A stretch of 64,000 nt of DNA from Actinotignum timonense (GTDB lineage: Bacteria > Actinomycetota > Actinomycetes > Actinomycetales > Actinomycetaceae). Position numbers and translations under genes: made by a program. The DNA lies in the NCBI RefSeq assembly GCF_030216305.1, contig NZ_JASOKT010000001.1, positions 310,001 to 374,000 on the forward strand, in the 5' to 3' direction. The notes beneath the pieces were generated by a model. That model was given only the letters and a program-made list of their open reading frames with translations. It was not told the origin of the DNA and did not search any database. Positions 34,465 through 44,700 of the stretch are shown one piece after another; position 1 is the first letter of the stretch, and each line of letters starts with the position of its first letter.

Positions 34465-34542
34465 GTCTCTCCTCCACACCTTCCACGCCTTCGCTGTTAG
34501 GTCGACAGTCTACCGCGGGGGTGCGACACAGAAACGCAGCGC

Positions 34543-36078
34543 TTAGGAAATCTTGGGTGCGCTGAGATCGGCGTGCGCCAAATCCGCGGCGGGGCTCTTC
34601 GTGACGAGTTTGTGGCCCCACCACAGGGCGAAGAACAGCGGCAATCCGATATAGGAGGAGAGCAGGTCGAGCGCGCCGCCGCCGGAGGTAATAATGAGGT
34701 AGCTCTGCCCCACAATCACCACCGCGCACATCACCAGCGCCACGATGGGGCCGGCCGGGTAGAACCGCGCCTTGAAGGGGAGTTCGTCGAGGCTCCGGCC
34801 CTGGGCGATGAAGGCGCGGCGGAAATTGTAGTGGCTCCACGCGATGCCCATCCACGTGATAAAACCGGCCAGCCCGGAGGCATTGACGAGCCAGGCGTAG
34901 GCTTTGCCGTCGCCCATGAAGGAGGAGATGAAGCAGGCGGTGGCCACCAGAATCGTGATGATCATGGCGTTGAGCGGGACGCCGCGGCGGGTCAGGCGCG
35001 CCAGGAATTTCGGGGCGCTTCCTTGTTCGGCAAGCGCGAAAAGCATGCGGGTGGATACGTAGAGTCCGGAGTTCCCGGCGGAAAGCACCGCGGTGAGAAT
35101 AACGGCGTTCATGACCGCGGCCGCGAAAGCCACCCCGGCCCGCTCGAATACCAGAGTGAAGGGCGAGACGGCGATATCGGAGATGTCGGTGCGCAGCAGA
35201 TTCGGGTCGCTGTAGGCCACCAGGGTGCCCACCACCACGATCGCGCCGATGTAGAAGATGAGGATGCGCCAGAAAACTGTGCGGGTGGCGCGCGGGACGG
35301 TGGTGGCGGGGTCGCGGGCCTCCCCCGCGGCGATGCCCACCATTTCGGTGCCCTGGAAGGAGAAACCGGCCACCATGAAGACCGCGAGGATGCCCGCACC
35401 GCCGTTCACGAAAGGCGCCTCGCCTTCCGTCCAGTGCGCGAGCCCCGGGCTGGCCCCGAACACACCTGCGATCATGAGCAGACCCACCGCGATAAAGGCC
35501 AGGACCGTTACCACTTTAATGAGAGCGAACCAGAATTCACCTTCCCCGTAGGTACGCACCGAGAGCGCGTTAAGCAAAATGAGGAGGGCCAAAAAGACCG
35601 CGGACCACACCCAGCCAGGGGTGTCCGGATACCAGTACTTCATGACGAGCGCCGCGGCGGATAGCTCGGCGGCCACCGTGATTGCCCAGTTGTACCAGTA
35701 ATTCCAGCCGGTGGCGAAACCGAAAGAGGGGGAAACGAAACGCCGCCCGTATTCTTCGAAGGAGCCGGCCACCGGCAGGTAGGCCGCCATTTCGCCCAGA
35801 GATTGCATGAGGAGGTAGACCATCATGCCGATGAGCCCGTAGGCCACCAGGGCCCCGCCCGGGCCGGCCTGGCTGATTGTTTCTCCCGAAGCCACGAAGA
35901 GCCCGGTGCCAATCGCCCCGCCCACCGCGATCATGGTGAGGTGGCGGGCGTGCAGACCGCGTTGCAGCTGCGGCTCGGCGGATTGCGCAGATTGCACGGA
36001 TTGCCCAGCTAGCTCGGGTTGCTCGGCCCGCTCAGCTTGTGCAGCTCGCCCAGGTTGTCCAGCTTGCTCTGGTGCCAC
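34543..36078 (-). CDS. APC-family amino acid permease, LysP-like
   Basis: 511 residues. Twelve predicted membrane segments follow RGLHARHLTMIAVGGAIGTG, the first-helix motif of the amino acid transporter family, and the long match with ASGETISQAGPGGALVAY is nearest, by recall, to lysine permeases. Substrate lysine is therefore plausible, not proven. The cytoplasmic N-terminus (about 1-38) is a low-complexity Ala/Gln/Glu/Ser segment from short DNA repeats. A four-unit 22-bp repeat array lies 170-260 bases upstream. The gap to glyA is 78 bases. Confidence 0.87.
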   Translation of the reverse strand: MAPEQAGQPGRAAQAERAEQPELAGQSVQSAQSAEPQLQRGLHARHLTMIAVGGAIGTGLFVASGETISQAGPGGALVAYGLIGMMVYLLMQSLGEMAAYLPVAGSFEEYGRRFVSPSFGFATGWNYWYNWAITVAAELSAAALVMKYWYPDTPGWVWSAVFLALLILLNALSVRTYGEGEFWFALIKVVTVLAFIAVGLLMIAGVFGASPGLAHWTEGEAPFVNGGAGILAVFMVAGFSFQGTEMVGIAAGEARDPATTVPRATRTVFWRILIFYIGAIVVVGTLVAYSDPNLLRTDISDIAVSPFTLVFERAGVAFAAAVMNAVILTAVLSAGNSGLYVSTRMLFALAEQGSAPKFLARLTRRGVPLNAMIITILVATACFISSFMGDGKAYAWLVNASGLAGFITWMGIAWSHYNFRRAFIAQGRSLDELPFKARFYPAGPIVALVMCAVVIVGQSYLIITSGGGALDLLSSYIGLPLFFALWWGHKLVTKSPAADLAHADLSAPKIS

Positions 36079-36248
36079 GTTTTCTCAGCTCCTTCATCGC
36101 GGCGCCCCTGTGGGCGGGCCCGCTCCCCGCGGTGGCCGCGCCACCGCCTCAGTGCTTCGTTCGTACCGGCACACGGTAGTGTACGCCGCCACCGCGGCGC
36201 TATTGCTTCTCACACAGCGAGCCGCGGGTCTATTTCCGGCCGGTTCGA

Positions 36249-36336
36249 GGTGTAGCGGCCGCTCGCTCGGGGTATAGCGGCGGCTTCTTCGGGGTGTAGC
36301 GCGGTTTAGGGGCGGGTGTAGAGGCGGGTTTAGTGC
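36249..36336. repeat. 22-bp-period array, four units
   Basis: GGTGTAGCGG-like cores start at 36249, 36271, 36293 and 36315, exactly 22 bases apart (GGTGTAGCGG, GGTATAGCGG, GGTGTAGCGC, GGTGTAGAGG). The units otherwise differ, so spacing is conserved more than sequence. The array sits between the acpS stop (its last unit touches it) and the lysP-like gene, both minus strand. It may be a phased protein-binding site or a decaying tandem repeat. The rest of 36079-36248 shows nothing recognisable. Confidence 0.6.
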
Positions 36337-36851
36337 GTGCTTGCGGCCCGCCGCGCCCCACTATTGTTCTGATATTCAATAAGAACGACGGCGCTGGCCA
36401 CGTTGCCATCATGACTCATGGATACATGAATATTCACGCTCCCCAGGGTTTTATGGACCGCCCCGGCTATCGGTGCCCCGAGGATAATCGCGGGGCGCCC
36501 CCAGCGGTCATTGGTGACCTCGATTGCATCCCAATGCCCCTCGGGCAGCACCGGTTGAGAGCCATACAACGCCGCCGACCACGCCTTAATAAAAGCCTCT
36601 TTAGCCGCCCAGCGCGCCGCCAGATGCGGGGCGAGCTCCACGGCCGGGATAACGGTCTCAAATCCGGCTTCTTCCGCGGCCGGGGTGGCAAAAGCCCCGG
36701 CGGCCTCAGTGCGGGTGTGGCGTTGGGCCCGGCGGATCGCATAGCGCATTTCCCTCGCGGTAAAAACATTGCGGAAGCGGGAGCCGGGTAGATCCAGCTG
36801 CTGGGCGAAGGCATCGATGGCCACGGTATCGGTTCCAATTCCCGCTATCAC
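36330..36851 (-). CDS. acpS: Holo-[acyl-carrier-protein] synthase
   Basis: 173 residues from a GTG at 36851 with AAGGAG seven bases upstream. It transfers 4'-phosphopantetheine from CoA to carrier-protein serines. The Mg2+-binding motifs are GIGTDTVAIDAF at the start and ARWAAKEAFIKAW near 85. NIHVSMSHDGNVASAVV is the third motif. It is longer than typical AcpS (about 125-135) because of an insert around residues 50-75. The likely client is the ACP domain of Fas, encoded about 5 kb away. Confidence 0.9.
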   Translation of the reverse strand: MIAGIGTDTVAIDAFAQQLDLPGSRFRNVFTAREMRYAIRRAQRHTRTEAAGAFATPAAEEAGFETVIPAVELAPHLAARWAAKEAFIKAWSAALYGSQPVLPEGHWDAIEVTNDRWGRPAIILGAPIAGAVHKTLGSVNIHVSMSHDGNVASAVVLIEYQNNSGARRAASTH

Positions 36852-37041
36852 GGAGTACTCCTTCCCGGTGACGTATCCGTTTGGCCAGCTCAGAGCCAAA
36901 GTAGCGCCGTCGTTCCTATGACTTTAGCTCCCGCGTGACTTTTCCCTTTTATGGTAGACGAGGCCGCCGCTCCCTGTCTGCTCTTCCCGAATTTTGCTTT
37001 TCCTCTACTATTCGCCGCTGAGCTGGAGAAAAATAGTCCCT

Positions 37042-38475
37042 ATGGCATCGATAGAGACAACCGGTATCGAAATAGTCGACGATAGTGAGCGCACCGCGAA
37101 ACCCCGGCATCTGTTCCTGCCGTGGTTCGCCTCGAATATCTCCGTTTTCGGGATGAGTTACGGGGCGTGGGTGCTTGGATTTGGTATTTCTTTCCCGCAG
37201 GCGCTGGTCATCACGGTAATCGCCGTGATTCTGTCCTTCGCCATTTGCGGGGTGATCGCGCTGGGCGGCAAACGCGGCTCGGTTCCCACGATGGTCATGT
37301 CGCGCGCGGCTTTCGGGGTCAGCGGCGCGAAAGTTCCGGGCATTATTTCCTGGCTGACCTCGATTGGCTGGGAGACCTCGCTGGCCATTACCGCAGTTCT
37401 GGCCACTAATACGGTGCTGGCGCGGCTGGGCTGGGCCGGGGAAGATTCCACCACGGTCAAGGTGGTGGCGGCGGCCATTGTGGCCACCCTCATCGTGCTG
37501 GGCGCGGTGGCCGGGTATCACATTATTATGAAAATGCAGGCGGTTCTCACCTGGATCACCGGCATCACCACCATTATCTATATTATTTTAGTTTTCCCAC
37601 ATCTCGACGCCGCCGCGCTTTTCTCTCACCCTTCCGGCTCGCTTGCGGCCATGCTCGGCGCTTTCGTTATGGTGCTCACCGGTATGGGCCTGGGCTGGGT
37701 AAATATCGCGGCGGATTGGTCGCGCTACCAGAGCCGCGAGGCGCGCGGCAGCCATATTATTTTCTGGAACACCCTGGGTGGTTCCCTCGGCCCGGTGGTC
37801 CTCATTAGTTTCGGGCTCATGCTGGCCGGTTCGGACGACGCGCTCTCCGAAGCCATCGGCGCCGACCCGGTCGGTGCGCTGGCCACCATCCTGCCCACCT
37901 GGTTCCTCCTCCCCTTCCTCCTCACCGCGATTCTCTCGCTGCTCTCGGGCGCGATTAACGGTATTTATTCTTCGGGACTCACCCTCCTGACCCTGGGGAT
38001 TCGGATTCCGCGCCCCCTCGCCTCCCTCATCGACGGCGTCATTCTCACCGTGGGAACCGTGTACGTCACCTTCTTCTCGCCCACCTTTATCGGCCCCTTC
38101 CAGTCCTTCCTGGTCACCCTGGGGGTACCGCTTGCCGCGTGGACCGGCATTATGATGGCGGATATTACTTTGCGTAAGCGTGATTACGACGACGCCGCAC
38201 TCTTCTCCCCCACCGGCCGCTACGGCAAGTACAACACGACCTCGCTGGCCATCCTGGCGGTGTGCTGCGTGATCGGCTGGGGTTTGGTAGTCAACGGCTT
38301 CTCCGATGCTCCCTTCAATGATTGGCAGGGCTACCTCCTCCCCCTCATCGGCGGGGTGGACGGTCCGCTCGGCTCGGGCAATATCGGCGTGATCCTGGCT
38401 CTCATTATTGGTTTCGTGGCCTACTACGGGCTGTGCGGGGCGCGGGTGCGCCGCCAGGAAGCGGAGATGATTTAG
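37042..38475 (+). CDS. NCS1-family purine/cytosine permease, CodB-like
   Basis: 477 residues from ATG at 37042; GGAG is somewhat far upstream (13 bases), so an earlier start is possible. Twelve hydrophobic segments. Conserved NCS1 stretches include WFASNISVFGMSYGAWVLG in helix 1, SRAAFGVSGAKVPG, and GWVNIAADWSRYQ of the substrate site. It would import a nucleobase or related compound with Na+ or H+. No metabolic gene nearby indicates the substrate. The 190-base gap shared with divergent acpS contains no convincing riboswitch. A strong terminator follows. Confidence 0.85.
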   Translation: MASIETTGIEIVDDSERTAKPRHLFLPWFASNISVFGMSYGAWVLGFGISFPQALVITVIAVILSFAICGVIALGGKRGSVPTMVMSRAAFGVSGAKVPGIISWLTSIGWETSLAITAVLATNTVLARLGWAGEDSTTVKVVAAAIVATLIVLGAVAGYHIIMKMQAVLTWITGITTIIYIILVFPHLDAAALFSHPSGSLAAMLGAFVMVLTGMGLGWVNIAADWSRYQSREARGSHIIFWNTLGGSLGPVVLISFGLMLAGSDDALSEAIGADPVGALATILPTWFLLPFLLTAILSLLSGAINGIYSSGLTLLTLGIRIPRPLASLIDGVILTVGTVYVTFFSPTFIGPFQSFLVTLGVPLAAWTGIMMADITLRKRDYDDAALFSPTGRYGKYNTTSLAILAVCCVIGWGLVVNGFSDAPFNDWQGYLLPLIGGVDGPLGSGNIGVILALIIGFVAYYGLCGARVRRQEAEMI

Positions 38476-38488
38476 CGCTCGCATACAC

Positions 38489-38542
38489 AAGTGGGGCGGA
38501 CATTATTTATGCTGTCCGCCCCACTTTTATAATTTTATTTTT
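38489..38542 (+). terminator. Rho-independent terminator after the NCS1 permease gene
   Basis: AAGTGGGGCGGACA (38489-38502) pairs exactly with TGTCCGCCCCACTT (38513-38526) over a 10-base loop and is followed by TTATAATTTTATTTTT, a classic T-rich tract. It begins 14 bases after the stop codon. Confidence 0.93.
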
Positions 38543-38572
38543 CTTGATATCCGCAAGATATCCTCGTTATTG

Positions 38573-39592
38573 CTACTTTTTAACCACCACTACGATAGCC
38601 CAGATGGAGAAGGCAATATTCACGATGGTGGCGAGAACCAGGAGAATGAAACCGAATCCGAGGTTGGCGAAACCGGCGAAGTCAGGAAGCTTGGACAGAG
38701 CGTTCATGATTCCAATGAACCACAGGAGGCCGAAGAGCAAGCCCACCCCGCCGGCGGTGGCCATGGTCCACTTCTTCTTGATAACAAGGGCGAGCGTGGA
38801 GAAAACAGCCGCGATGAGGTAGCAGAGCAGCACCATCCAGCCGATTTCCGAATCTGCGGTCATGAGGCTGACGGAGAACCCGAAGCTCGAAACCAGCGGC
38901 AGGAAAACGCTGAGCATCGCGAGCACCTGGGCGCCGATGAGCACCGCCGGAATAATCACATTCCACTTGGAAGCGCGCCCCGCGGAGGCAGCCGCGAAGC
39001 TCTGGCGCATCGCGCCGGCCTGCTGGGCGACCGCCGGAGCTACCCGGTTACTCACAAAATCCTTGGCCCCGGTGGCGAATTGCTTGAGACCTTCTTTCAT
39101 GTCCCCCACGGAATTATCCGGAACCCCCGGCCCGGCTACCGCGCCCTGGGCAACGGCCTCTTGGTATTCCCGCAAGGTGGGTTCGCGGCCGTTATCCAGC
39201 TGGAAGCGGGCCTGCCACTGCTCAGCGGTGAGGGGCTGCGGGGCCTGCTGCGCGTGCGCGGCGGGCTGCTGGAACTGGGGTTCGGGCTGCTGATATTCAC
39301 CAGACGGCTGCTCCGCGGCGGGCTGTTCTTCCGGCTGCGTTGCCGGTTGCGCTTCCGGTTGCTGGGACTGCGCAAACTGCGGGGCCTGCTGCGCCTGGGC
39401 TTCGGCCTGACGCTCGCGAATCCAGGACACCAGCGCCGGGTAGCACTGCGGATGAACCGCAATAGCATCCCACAGGTCGGGGCGCTGGGCCGCAATATCG
39501 GCAAGATCCCGCGCAGTAATCTGCGGGTCGCCTAAGTTTTCAAGGGTCATTGTGCGCGGATCGTACATCATAGCGGTTCCACTTTCTCCCAT
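38573..39592 (-). CDS. LRV-like N-terminal domain membrane protein
   Basis: 339 residues from ATG at 39592 (ATGs at 39571/39568 are alternatives). Residues about 10-60 (QITARDLADIAAQRPDLWDA, then HPQCYPALVSWI) resemble the leucine-rich-repeat-variant domain that starts many actinobacterial membrane proteins. A Gln/Pro/Ala-rich segment (about 65-125) follows, then about four membrane helices (about 215-335). Function unknown. It shares a 214-base divergent promoter region with another membrane-anchored, Pro-rich protein, suggesting joint regulation. Confidence 0.65.
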   Translation of the reverse strand: MGESGTAMMYDPRTMTLENLGDPQITARDLADIAAQRPDLWDAIAVHPQCYPALVSWIRERQAEAQAQQAPQFAQSQQPEAQPATQPEEQPAAEQPSGEYQQPEPQFQQPAAHAQQAPQPLTAEQWQARFQLDNGREPTLREYQEAVAQGAVAGPGVPDNSVGDMKEGLKQFATGAKDFVSNRVAPAVAQQAGAMRQSFAAASAGRASKWNVIIPAVLIGAQVLAMLSVFLPLVSSFGFSVSLMTADSEIGWMVLLCYLIAAVFSTLALVIKKKWTMATAGGVGLLFGLLWFIGIMNALSKLPDFAGFANLGFGFILLVLATIVNIAFSIWAIVVVVKK

Positions 39593-39806
39593 AGAATTTC
39601 CGTACCGCAAAAACGCGGACGAAAACCCCGTGTAGCTACCAATACTTTCTACGGTTAATATACGGAGTTTTCTCCTGTAGCAACAGTATCCCAGTTACCC
39701 TAGGTACGTGGGGTTTATGAAAAACTCTACAGGTACGACGGCGGGGCTCATCACGCGAGTTCCACCTTCCACGTCACCGTACTCCATCTGTGAGGAAGGA
39801 CTTCTT

Positions 39807-41573
39807 ATGACTAACGGACCTGATCAGTTCCCATCGTCCACGCCGGTGCCCCCGCCTCCACCTCCGCCCCCCTCCGCGCCAACTCCCTCTGCGCCGAGCC
39901 CGGAGGACGCGGAGCTAACCCGGACGATTCCGCCTGTCGAGGAGGCGCCGGCAGCCCGGCCCGAGGCTACCCCTGCGCATCCGCTTGCGATCCCGGTGCC
40001 TCCCCCGCCTCCCGAACCGCCGGCCCACGAGCCGCCGGTCTCCGAGCCGCCGGCCCCCGCGCATGCCGCAGATGAGCAGCCCGAAGAGCAACCTACCGAA
40101 GACGAAGCTACCCCACAGCCCGATCCGGAAGCCACGCTCGCCGCGGAGATCCCCGCGGCGGATTCGCCCGCGGCAGCGGCGCCGTCGCCCCTATCGCCAA
40201 GTGAGCCGGAAGCGTGGATCACGGCCGATGTTGATGCGGGCGCGCCCACCCGTACCGCGCTTCCGCGGATGCTCGAGGATATTCCGAGCGCGGCCAGTGC
40301 TGGGGCTGCCCCGGATGCGCTACCAGCTCCGGATTCGGTACCGGCCCCGGGTTACCCGCCCGCTCCCGGTTATGCACCGCAGCCCGGTTACGGCACCACG
40401 CCGCAGGGCTACGCGCCTCCGGGCGGGTACGGCACCGTGCCGAGCCCGGCCGCCGGCCCCGGAATGCCGGGCGGAATGTACGCCGCCGCCCCGGCCCCGG
40501 CGCTTCCGCGGGAAAAGAAATCCCATAAGAAATTGTGGATTAGCCTGGTGGTTTTGCTGGTGCTCGTCGTGGCGGGAGTTATTGGTTTTAAGGTGACGGC
40601 CAGTAAATTCGCGCCGGAGAAAACGGCCGAGGCGTATCTTTCCGCGATTGTGGAGGGGAAGGCCAGCGCTGCGCTTGAGGTGTACGACCCGAATGTGCGG
40701 TCCGGGGAGCGCCTGCTCCTCAGCGACGAGATTTACAGCAAGGCCACGAACCGTCCCACCGATTTTGAGGTGATTTCCGCTTTTAAGCAATCCCAGCCGG
40801 GCGGGAAAAATACCGTGCACGTGAGTGCGGAATTCACCATCGATATGAAGAAATATCCCGTTGACCTCACCCTCAGCGAGCGCGGCAAGAAATTCCTGTT
40901 CTTCTCCGAGTGGCAGGTCACTGATGCGCCGCTGGGGACCGTGGAGCTGCGTTCCGCAACGCCGCAACTCAGCGTCAATGGGGTCGACGTCGATCTTTCG
41001 ACCACGGTGGACCCGGCCACGAAGGGCGAGCGCGCCAGCGAGTACTATTCGCTGCCCGCGTTCCCGGGGACCTACACGGTGGGCGCCCAGGGCGGTGACA
41101 CCTTCGTGAGCTTTGGGGAGGCGGAGAGCGTATCCGTTCCGGTTATTGGCCCGGGTTCCTCGGCCGCCATTGAACCGAGCTTCACTCCGGAGGTGGCCGC
41201 GGAAATCCAAAAGCAGGTGAATGCGCGGTATGAGGCGTGCATGCCTGCCGATACCTTCGAGGTGAAAGACTGCCCCGAATTGAATATGAGCGATCCCGTT
41301 TTTCAGGCGGTGACGGAGATTCGGCGCTCGTGGAAGGAGGAACCCAAGGTCGAGGTGGAGGCCTCCAGCCTGCGCTACGAGAATGGCGCTTATGTGGGCA
41401 CCGCCACGATCAAGGGCAAGGCCGTTATTAATTACAAACAGCGCTACAGCGAGAAGGATCCGTGGAAGGAATCGGAGTGGCCGGTCAATATCAGGGTGAA
41501 CCGCACCCTGCGCTTCGAAGTGAAGGACGGGGCGATCACGGTGGATTTCTCCAAGGATAATTACGGCTGGTAA
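39807..41573 (+). CDS. Pro-rich single-pass membrane protein with large extracytoplasmic domain
   Basis: 588 residues from ATG at 39807 with GGAAGGA upstream. Residues 1-235 are a Pro/Ala/Glu-rich cytoplasmic region with a run of eight prolines and GYxPxPGY repeats. One membrane helix lies near 240-260 (KKLWISLVVLLVLVVAGVIG). Residues 265-588 form an extracytoplasmic domain whose first part looks NTF2-like (KTAEAYLSAIVEGKASAALE) and includes a possible disulfide pair near 476 and 486. The layout recalls TcaA-like envelope proteins, but I do not claim homology. The role is unknown. Confidence 0.6.
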   Translation: MTNGPDQFPSSTPVPPPPPPPPSAPTPSAPSPEDAELTRTIPPVEEAPAARPEATPAHPLAIPVPPPPPEPPAHEPPVSEPPAPAHAADEQPEEQPTEDEATPQPDPEATLAAEIPAADSPAAAAPSPLSPSEPEAWITADVDAGAPTRTALPRMLEDIPSAASAGAAPDALPAPDSVPAPGYPPAPGYAPQPGYGTTPQGYAPPGGYGTVPSPAAGPGMPGGMYAAAPAPALPREKKSHKKLWISLVVLLVLVVAGVIGFKVTASKFAPEKTAEAYLSAIVEGKASAALEVYDPNVRSGERLLLSDEIYSKATNRPTDFEVISAFKQSQPGGKNTVHVSAEFTIDMKKYPVDLTLSERGKKFLFFSEWQVTDAPLGTVELRSATPQLSVNGVDVDLSTTVDPATKGERASEYYSLPAFPGTYTVGAQGGDTFVSFGEAESVSVPVIGPGSSAAIEPSFTPEVAAEIQKQVNARYEACMPADTFEVKDCPELNMSDPVFQAVTEIRRSWKEEPKVEVEASSLRYENGAYVGTATIKGKAVINYKQRYSEKDPWKESEWPVNIRVNRTLRFEVKDGAITVDFSKDNYGW

Positions 41574-41626
41574 AAGCGGCTGCGGTCACGGAGCGCTGAT
41601 GTGATTACGCACTGCTAGACAGCAAC

Positions 41627-41663
41627 CGGGGCGGGGTGGTTCGTGATGAACTGCCCCGCCCCG
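41627..41663. terminator. Terminator between convergent gene ends (41573 and fas)
   Basis: CGGGGCGGGG (41627-41636) pairs with CCCCGCCCCG (41654-41663). The inner bases extend the stem through GTTC/GAAC. CTCTTATG follows on the plus strand. It is placed to stop both the plus-strand membrane protein gene and the minus-strand fas operon. Confidence 0.75.
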
Positions 41664-41700
41664 CTCTTATGGGATGGATCCGCTCTGCTTTAGCTCTGCT

Positions 41701-44700
41701 TTAGCGCAGCTGGTACTTTCCGTTCACCAGGCGGTAGCGCGGATCGAGGAGCAGCGCCGCTTCGCCTTCGTGGCGGTCCCCGGCGAAGCGCTCATCCACC
41801 GAGGTTTCGGTGTAGAGCGGCGCGTGGCCGACCATTCCGGCAACCAGGTGGCGTGCGCCTTCCAGCAGGCGCATATCAGCGCTCTCCCGCCACAGCTGGG
41901 CTGCCTTCGCGCCGTTGGTGCGCGCGATAGCCGCTTCGAAAGCCGCCGGGTGCACGAGCATCATGAGCGCGGAAACATGCCCGAAGCCGAGCGAAGTCAG
42001 CACGGCCGCCTTGATATCGCCCACCTCGAGAACCTCGCGCGGCCACACCAGGTAGCTGCGTTCCTCGAAAGCCGGATCGGAGCAGTCCAGGGCCTTATTC
42101 CCCGGGATCTTCCCGGTGGCGAACATCTGGGTGATGCCAGCCATCTGGAAGAGCGCCGCCCCGCCCTTGGAATGCCCGGTCAGGGTCTTCTGGGAAACCA
42201 CGTAGAGCGGGTTACCCGCGCTGCGGCCCAGCGCCGTGAAGAGGCGGTCGTGAAGTTCCGCTTCGTTCGGGTCATTCGCATTGGTGGAGGTGTCGTGCTT
42301 GGAAAGCACGGCGACGTCGTCCACACTCACGCCGAGGGCGCGCAGGTTCGTGGCCAGCACGGAGTTCTCTCCGCCCATGCCGGCGGCCAGCGCTCCCAGG
42401 CCCGGTGCCGGAATCGAGGTTTGGATACCGTCCGCGAAGGAACGGATATAGGCCACCACCCCGTAGACGGGCAGCCCCATCTGGGCGGCCACGTCGCCGC
42501 GGGCCAGCAGCACCGTGCCACCGCCGCAGGCTTCCACGAAGCCACCGCGGCGCAGATCGCCAGCGCGGGAGAAGAAGCGCGGGTTGATGCCCTTCTTCGC
42601 CATAGCGGCAGAATCCGCCGTCGCATTCATATCACCGAAACCGATGAGGGACTCGACCTGCACGTCATCAATCGCGCCCGAGACCACGAACTGGGCCTTG
42701 CCGGTGGCGATCTTATCCACGCCTTCTTCCACGGACACCGCGGCGGTCGCGCAGGCACCGATCGGGTGAATCATGGAACCGTACCCGCCCACGTAGGCCT
42801 GCATGGTATGCGCGGCGATCACATTCGGCAGGGTTTCCTGGAGGATATCCTGCGGGTAGTCCTTACCCAGGAAGCGATCCACGTACAGGCGGCGCATGGA
42901 GGTCATCCCGCCGAAGCCAGTGCCCTGCGTGGAGGAAACATCCACCGGGTGCACGTATTCGAGCAGCTCCGCCGGGGAGAACCCGGCCGAGAGGAAGGCA
43001 TCCACCGCCGTCATGAGGTTGTAGATAGCCATGCGGTCCGCGCTCTCCACCAGCGATGCCGGGATCCCCCACTTGGCCGGATCGAAATCGGTGGGGAACT
43101 GCCCGCCCACGCGGCGGGTGAGGGTGGTACGGCGCGGCATATAGGTCAGTGCCCCGGCCTTGCGGGTCACCCGCCATTCGCCGTCTTCCTCGAAGAAGCT
43201 GGTGAAGCTCGGATCCGCTTCGGCGTGGGCGCGGGCTTCCGCTTCGCTGCCCACCGTGAAGGTCACGTCCTTCTCCAGGTAGACCGGGGCGATATCGGTG
43301 GTCCCGATATCGGCCAGCGGCCCGTCATCCACGAAGGCGCGGATACCCGAACGTGCCACAACTTCATCGCGGTAGCGTTCGAAAATATCCTCTTCGGGAA
43401 CCAGCTCGCCCTCGGGGGTGTACCAGCCCGGCTTCGGGGTATCGAACCAGGTGAGCAGGCCCATCATCCAGGCCAGCTCCAGCACCCCGGCCGGGGTGAG
43501 GTCCACATCGCCGTCGCTTTGAATCCCCAATTCGGCTTCCCACCGGGTACGCGAGCTGCCCCACGGACCGGTTTCTCCCAGCCCCACGATCACCACGAGG
43601 TCCTCGGGCTTGGCGCTGCCGCTCCCGAAAGCACCCAGGTCCATGGTCGGCTGGTGGATGCTCACCGGGCTGGGCAGGGCCCGCACGCTCGGTGCGGCCT
43701 GCGCTGCCGGAGCGGGGGCGGCCGGCGTGATGCTCGCGGCCAGTTCGGGCAGGTTAATATCACCCAGCCCACCGGTCATATCGTGGATAACCGGCGCGGT
43801 GCGGGCAGCCGCCACCGATTCGGGGGTGAAGAGGGTGAGCAGTTCGCGTCCGGCTTCCACCGTGGACCAGGTATGCACGCCCTTGGCTTCCACAGCTTCC
43901 ACCAGCGGATCATTCCCGCCCATGAGGCCGGTGCCGCGCACCCACCCGATCTTCGCGTGCGCGATAGTGGTGCGCTGCCCCCACGGCTCCACGCGCCACT
44001 TATTGACAACGGCATCCAGCGCGGCCTTGACTTCGCCGTAGGCGCCGTCCCCACCGAAGGAGCCCCGGTTCGGGGAGCCCGGCAGAATCACGTGCATGCG
44101 ATGGTCAATGGCGGCATCGGTGCCCAGGCTCGCGAGGGTGCCGATGAGGCGTTCCACGCTCCACAGCAGCACGCGGGCCTGGTTTTCCGCTTCGGGGCCG
44201 GCATCGCTGAGGTAGCCGCTCACCCGCGGTGCCGCGAAGGGCACCAGGAGGTCAGGAATGAGGGCCGGCTTGACGAGCTTCGAGGTGGCACCCACCGTTT
44301 CACGCTGCTCGGCGCCGATCCACGCGGTGATCGCGTCGACGTCGCGGAAGGAAGCGAGGTTGGCGGGGATAAGCCACAGTTCGGCACCGTTGATGGCGTT
44401 CTCACGGTAGAGCTTCTTAGCGAAGTTCAGGCGCGCGGTGGAGATACGCGAGGAAGTGGCGACGACGGTTGCCCCGCCGGCCAGCAACCCGGCCACCACC
44501 GCACCCGCGATGGAGTTCTCCGCCATACCGGTCACCACCGCAACCTTCCCGGCGTAGATCCCCGGGGTGGTATCGCGGGCAGCGCGGGCGATCTTCGTCA
44601 AGCGCGCCGCGAGCTTGGGATTACGGGCCGCCTGCCATTCGGCCTGGCGGGCCACTTCTTCCCCAACGCCGGTGAAATTGGCGTTCACTTCGCGCCCGAA

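Noticed and set aside
36852..37041. Riboswitch (purine or preQ1 type) in front of the NCS1 permease
   Set aside because: No conserved aptamer core or terminator hairpin could be found in the 190-base gap.
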